A stretch of DNA of 9,277 nucleotides from Betaproteobacteria bacterium RIFCSPLOWO2_02_FULL_62_17 (GTDB lineage Bacteria > Pseudomonadota > Gammaproteobacteria > Burkholderiales > SG8-39), in NCBI GenBank assembly GCA_001770355.1, contig MEQV01000292.1, positions 1 through 9,277 of the forward strand, in the 5' to 3' direction. Position 1 is the first letter of the stretch; the number at the start of each line of letters is the position of its first letter. Position numbers and translations under genes: made by a program. Shown here piece after piece: positions 6,604-9,277 of the stretch. Below the pieces are notes generated by a model, which saw only the letters and a list, made by a program, of their open reading frames with translations, did not search any database and was not told where the DNA came from.

Positions 6604-6891
6604 ATGAAATATTCGACGCGCATCAAACCAATCAGCTACCTCAAAGCGAATGCCGCCGAAGTGGTCCGTGAACTCACGGATCAACGGGAGCCATTGGTCA
6701 TCACCCAGAACGGAGAAGCCAAAGCTGTGATCCAGGATGTAGCCTCGTACGAGCAGACGCAGGAAACCATGGCGTTGCTCAAGATCCTGGCCCTCGGCAA
6801 TCGACAGATAGACGAGGGCCGCACTGTCCGGGTTGCCGATGCCGTCCGTCGTGTGAGGAGCAAAGGTGCGGCGCGCAAGATCAGCGCCTGA
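6604..6891 (+). CDS. Type II toxin-antitoxin antitoxin, Phd/YefM family
   Basis: A 95-residue antitoxin. This family binds DNA through its N-terminal dimer domain and neutralises its partner toxin with the C-terminal tail. Seen: the family core ISYLKANAAEVVRELTD (10-26) followed by PLVITQNGEAKAVI (30-43) and the helix around V-A-S-Y-E; then a basic, presumably flexible C-terminus rich in Arg and Lys. The ATG at 6604 has AGAGG at 6592-6596, seven bases upstream. The last 26 bp overlap the toxin gene in another frame, giving translational coupling. The partner toxin and the upstream palindrome support the assignment. These are the only plus-strand genes in the window, consistent with independent acquisition. 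Confidence 0.9.
   Translation: MKYSTRIKPISYLKANAAEVVRELTDQREPLVITQNGEAKAVIQDVASYEQTQETMALLKILALGNRQIDEGRTVRVADAVRRVRSKGAARKISA
6855..6860 (+). promoter_or_regulatory. Ribosome binding site of the toxin gene, inside the antitoxin gene
   Basis: GAGGAG, five bases before the GTG at 6866-6868. It supports the GTG start and hence the 26-bp overlap with the antitoxin reading frame. Confidence 0.7.
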
Positions 6892-7216
6892 TTCGTTCGA
6901 GGTTTTGCTGACCGAAGACGCCGCTGGCGATTTGAACGAAATCTACGGCTATATCGAGAATCACGACGCGCCTTCGAAGGCCGACCACGTCCTTGACCGC
7001 ATTCAAGAGGTTCTTGAATCCCTCAAAACCTTTCCGGAACGCGGCGCTTATCCCAGAGAACTCCTGGCTTTAGGTATCCAGGAGTACCGGCAGACCTACT
7101 TCAAGCCATACCGTTTGATTTACCGCGTCATCGGCCGGCGTGTCTACGTGTATCTGATCGCCGATGGACGCAGGGACATGCAGGCGCTGCTGGAGCGGCG
7201 CCTGCTAAGGTTCTAA
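6866..7216 (+). CDS. Type II toxin-antitoxin toxin, RelE/ParE family
   Basis: A 116-residue toxin of the RelE/ParE superfamily, whose members cleave ribosome-bound mRNA (RelE type) or poison gyrase (ParE type). Seen: A-x-x-D-L-N-E-I-Y-G-Y-I-E at residues about 19-31, helix-rich middle, F-P-E-R-G-A-Y-P-R-E-L motif near 56-66, then the beta strands YRQTYFKPYRLIYRVIGRRV (74-93) and a C-terminal V-Y-L-I-A-D-G-R-R-D. The overall pattern looks closer to ParE-like members, but activity cannot be decided from sequence. The GTG start (6866) overlaps the antitoxin end by 26 bp and has GAGGAG at 6855-6860, five bases upstream. The gene ends 94 bp before a convergent crotonase gene. It appears intact. 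Confidence 0.9.
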   Translation: MRRARSAPDSFEVLLTEDAAGDLNEIYGYIENHDAPSKADHVLDRIQEVLESLKTFPERGAYPRELLALGIQEYRQTYFKPYRLIYRVIGRRVYVYLIADGRRDMQALLERRLLRF

Positions 7217-7310
7217 ATATTGCGAAATCAAACATGATCGGCATTGGGCGCCAAATTCCATTGGTTGCAAAACGCCGGCCATCGATATTTGGTCGTGATT
7301 CTTGGATCGA
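7217..7310. other. Convergent intergenic gap between toxin and crotonase genes
   Basis: Ninety-four bases separating convergent stop codons. No strong hairpin with a U-tract was found on either strand. The only symmetrical element is a near-palindrome ATTGGGCGCCAAAT around 7243-7256, too tight to form a useful hairpin. Confidence 0.4.
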
Positions 7311-8093
7311 CTAATCCGGCATCTTCAGTCGCGGCGCGGTCTTGTCGAGGAACTCCTTCAGCCGCACGATCGATTCCGGGCTGCGGGTGTATTCCCCCAC
7401 CATTCTCTCGAAATACAGGCCGTCGTCGTAGCCCATGTCCTGCAGACGCGGCAGGCTGTTGGTGATGGCGAAATTGGAAAGCGGTGCGTTCTTGCAGATG
7501 CGCACCGCCAGCTCTTTGGCCTTGGCAATGGACTGTCCCTTGGGCACGAGGTAGTGAACCGCGCCATAGCGTTCCGCTTCCTCGGGCTTGAGCACGCGCC
7601 CGGACAGCATCATGTCCTGCATGCGCGAGAAGCCGATCAGCCTGGCGATACGCACCGAGCCGCCGCCGCCGATGTAGATGCCGCGCGTGCCTTCGGGCAA
7701 GCCGAAAAATGTGGTCTCGTCGGCGATACGGATATGCGCGCAGGCCGCGGTCTCGAAACCGCCGCCGAGCGTCGCGCCGTGCAGCGCCGCGATGAAGGGG
7801 ATGTTGCCACGCGCGATCACCTCCTGATACTGGTCGCGGTTGTATCTGAACGGCAGGCGCTGGGCTTTGCCCTCCTTCCAGTTCTCCGCGGCCCAGGCCA
7901 GATCGAGGCCGGCGCAAAAATTTTCGCCGTAACCAAACAGGATTCCGCATTTGGCCTCCTCGCCCGCACGCAATGCCGCTTCGCGAAGCTGGGATTGCAG
8001 ATCGGGGCTCAGACAATTGCGCTTGTCGGGACGATTCAAACCGATCATCGCGACTTCACCGTCCAACTCATAGGTCACCACTGGTTCGCTCAT
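7311..8093 (-). CDS. Enoyl-CoA hydratase/isomerase family protein (crotonase fold)
   Basis: A 260-residue crotonase-superfamily enzyme, probably cytoplasmic, acting on a CoA thioester (hydration, isomerisation or related chemistry). Seen: L-N-R-P-D-K-R-N (19-26); oxyanion-hole segment F-C-A-G-L-D-L (59-65); the second oxyanion loop HGATLGGGFETA (105-116); and G-L-P-E-G (131-135). Glu114 and Glu134 align with the two catalytic glutamates of mitochondrial enoyl-CoA hydratase (Glu144 and Glu164), which favours true hydratase chemistry. The G-I-Y-I-G-G-G-G-S-V stretch (138-147) follows as in the family. The start is ATG 8091-8093 with AAGGA (8100-8104) six bases upstream. It lies 46 bp downstream of the acyl-CoA dehydrogenase, so they are likely co-transcribed and may act in sequence. 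Specific substrate unknown. Confidence 0.93.
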   Translation of the reverse strand: MSEPVVTYELDGEVAMIGLNRPDKRNCLSPDLQSQLREAALRAGEEAKCGILFGYGENFCAGLDLAWAAENWKEGKAQRLPFRYNRDQYQEVIARGNIPFIAALHGATLGGGFETAACAHIRIADETTFFGLPEGTRGIYIGGGGSVRIARLIGFSRMQDMMLSGRVLKPEEAERYGAVHYLVPKGQSIAKAKELAVRICKNAPLSNFAITNSLPRLQDMGYDDGLYFERMVGEYTRSPESIVRLKEFLDKTAPRLKMPD

Positions 8094-8099
8094 TGCTTG

Positions 8100-8104
8100 T
8101 CCTT
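8100..8104 (-). promoter_or_regulatory. Ribosome binding site of the crotonase gene
   Basis: AAGGA on the minus strand, six bases before the ATG at 8091-8093. Confidence 0.6.
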
Positions 8105-8131
8105 GTTTTCGATTATTTAAAGTTTTCGATT
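8105..8131. repeat. Short tandem-spaced direct repeat in the crotonase leader
   Basis: GTTTTCGATT occurs exactly at 8105-8114 and again at 8122-8131, separated by seven bases (period 17), within the 46-bp gap between the acyl-CoA dehydrogenase and crotonase genes. It may be a chance or slippage product, or a protein-binding half-site pair. Confidence 0.6.
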
Positions 8132-8139
8132 GTCAGGCG

Positions 8140-9277
8140 CTATCGCGGCAGATCGAGGCCGCGAATCGCGATCAGGTTCCGCTGGATTTCGCTGGTCCCG
8201 CCGCCGATCATGCCCATGATCGAGTGGCGCAGCAGTTGCTCCATCTCGCCCACCGGCGCCGACTCCGAATCCTCCCCCAACAGGCCACCCGAGCCCAGGA
8301 TATCGAGCGCCGCCTGGCCGATGCGCTCCTGCAACTCGCCCGCGAACACCTTGCCGACCGCGGCCTCGTAGATCGGCACGCGGCCGCGCTCGACCATGCG
8401 CGTGTTGCGGATCTGGAACTGGCGCGCCACTTCGATTTCCGCTGCGATCTGGCCGATGCGGTCGCGCACCAGCGGGTCGTCCTTCAAGGCCTTGCCATTG
8501 ACCTTGGCGGTGCGCAGGTAAGAGGTGAGCCTGTCGAAGGAGCGTTCCAGTCCCGCCATGCGCGAGCCGCCGATCATCACGCGCTCGGCGGCCAGGGCGT
8601 CGGTGATCACTTTCCAGCCGCCATTCTCCGCACCCACCCTGCACCTGGCCGGAACGCGAACGTTGTCGTAGAACACCGCGCTGAAGGTCTTGCCGTAGAG
8701 CGCCATGCTGGGGCGGATGGTGACACCCGGCGAGCGCAGGCTTGCCATGAGCACGCTGATGCCGGCGTGCTTTTTCGCCTCGACGCTGGTGCGTACCGCG
8801 AGCCAGACATAGTCGGCCTTGTCGCCGCCCGTGGACCAGAGTTTCTGGCCGTTCACCACGTAATCGTCGCCGTCGCGCAGCGCGCGGGTGCGAAGGCCCG
8901 CCAGATCCGATCCCGCCTCGGGTTCGCTGTAGCCCAGCGAAAAATGCCGCTCGCCCTTGCGGATCGCCGTCAGCCATTCGGCCTTCTGTTCGGGCGAACC
9001 GTGCAGCATCAGGGCTTGAGCAACGATCGATTCACCGGTGCTGTGCGCGCCCATGGGCGCATCGGCGCGCGCCATCTCCTCGATGAAGGCCACCTGTTCC
9101 GAGGGGCCGCGTCCCTGGCCGCCATACTCTTTCGGCCAGCCCACGCCGATCCAGCCGTCGCGCCCCATGAGCTTGGAGAACTCGCGGTCGGTGCCACGGT
9201 CCTTGAACGGCCGTGCCCGGTGTTCGGCGCGCTTTTTCTCCGGCCAGTTTTTCGCGAGCCAGGCGCGCACCTGCTTG
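8140..9277 (-). CDS. Acyl-CoA dehydrogenase family protein, partial (N-terminus beyond right edge)
   Basis: FAD-dependent acyl-CoA dehydrogenase that introduces a 2,3-double bond into an acyl-CoA, feeding the neighbouring enoyl-CoA hydratase. The window encodes the C-terminal 378 residues, and the frame stays open to the right edge, so the start is outside. Seen in order: N-terminal helical domain (W-P-K-E-Y-G-G-Q-G, typical), the middle beta domain signature YSEPEAGSDLAGLRTRA followed by GQKLWSTGG, and the C-terminal helical domain ending in GGGTSEIQRNLIAIRGL. The position of the catalytic glutamate of medium-chain enzymes (Y-E-G-T) is G-G-G-T here; a Glu in A-E-R-V-M-I-G-G, at about the place used by isovaleryl-CoA dehydrogenase, could serve instead (inference). 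A GTG at 9268-9270 is in frame but is probably an internal valine, because the typical V-R-A-W-L stretch continues upstream. Substrate unknown. Confidence 0.93.
   Translation of the reverse strand, partial: KQVRAWLAKNWPEKKRAEHRARPFKDRGTDREFSKLMGRDGWIGVGWPKEYGGQGRGPSEQVAFIEEMARADAPMGAHSTGESIVAQALMLHGSPEQKAEWLTAIRKGERHFSLGYSEPEAGSDLAGLRTRALRDGDDYVVNGQKLWSTGGDKADYVWLAVRTSVEAKKHAGISVLMASLRSPGVTIRPSMALYGKTFSAVFYDNVRVPARCRVGAENGGWKVITDALAAERVMIGGSRMAGLERSFDRLTSYLRTAKVNGKALKDDPLVRDRIGQIAAEIEVARQFQIRNTRMVERGRVPIYEAAVGKVFAGELQERIGQAALDILGSGGLLGEDSESAPVGEMEQLLRHSIMGMIGGGTSEIQRNLIAIRGLDLPR

Noticed and set aside
6438..6626. N-terminal extension of the molybdenum hydroxylase
   Set aside because: The extra residues have no family similarity and would overlap the toxin-antitoxin promoter; the ATG at 6435-6437 fits the start of the family domain.
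7217..7310. Bidirectional intrinsic terminator between convergent genes
   Set aside because: No stable stem followed by a U-tract could be found on either strand by eye.
7302..8120. Plus-strand open frame of 272 codons
   Set aside because: Antisense to the crotonase gene, whose catalytic motifs are intact.

Overview
The window looks like chromosomal DNA from a GC-rich proteobacterium, most likely a betaproteobacterium of Burkholderiales or Rhodocyclales type. The reasons are strong G/C preference at third codon positions, a Bug/TctC-family solute receptor (a family greatly expanded in Burkholderiales), a respiratory formate dehydrogenase of FdnG/FdoG type, and acyl-CoA degradation genes. The placement is an inference; no rRNA or marker gene is present. 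All metabolic genes lie on the minus strand. The only plus-strand genes are a small toxin-antitoxin pair.

Layout, left to right. (1) 1-1701, minus: N-terminal 567 residues of the formate dehydrogenase-N catalytic subunit, running off the left edge. It has a Tat signal, a [4Fe-4S] motif and an in-frame UGA at codon 198 that is almost certainly selenocysteine, followed by a possible bacterial SECIS hairpin. (2) 1702-2011: a relatively AT-rich intergenic region, presumably the formate dehydrogenase leader. (3) 2012-6437, minus: three co-directional genes, transcribed right to left. They encode a CoxL/xanthine dehydrogenase-type molybdopterin subunit, a periplasmic TctC receptor and a luciferase-like flavin monooxygenase. 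A degenerate hairpin repeat sits between the first two. (4) 6543-7216, plus: a Phd/YefM-type antitoxin and a RelE/ParE-type toxin overlapping by 26 bp, with a 27-bp imperfect palindrome over the predicted promoter. (5) 7311-9277, minus: an acyl-CoA dehydrogenase (N-terminus beyond the right edge) followed by a crotonase-fold enoyl-CoA hydratase/isomerase.

How the genes may work together: the acyl-CoA dehydrogenase and crotonase fit consecutive steps of a beta-oxidation-like pathway. The molybdenum hydroxylase, receptor and flavin monooxygenase could form a small uptake and oxidation module for an unidentified carboxylated or heterocyclic compound, but this is inferred from clustering alone. 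Formate dehydrogenase is a separate respiratory function; like the CoxL-type protein it needs molybdenum cofactor, and it also needs selenocysteine machinery encoded elsewhere. I see no integrase, IS element, CRISPR array, tRNA or rRNA. Nothing here is clearly an undescribed system; the most unusual points are the orphan molybdenum-hydroxylase subunit in its neighbourhood, the recoded UGA, and the acyl-CoA dehydrogenase lacking the usual catalytic glutamate.
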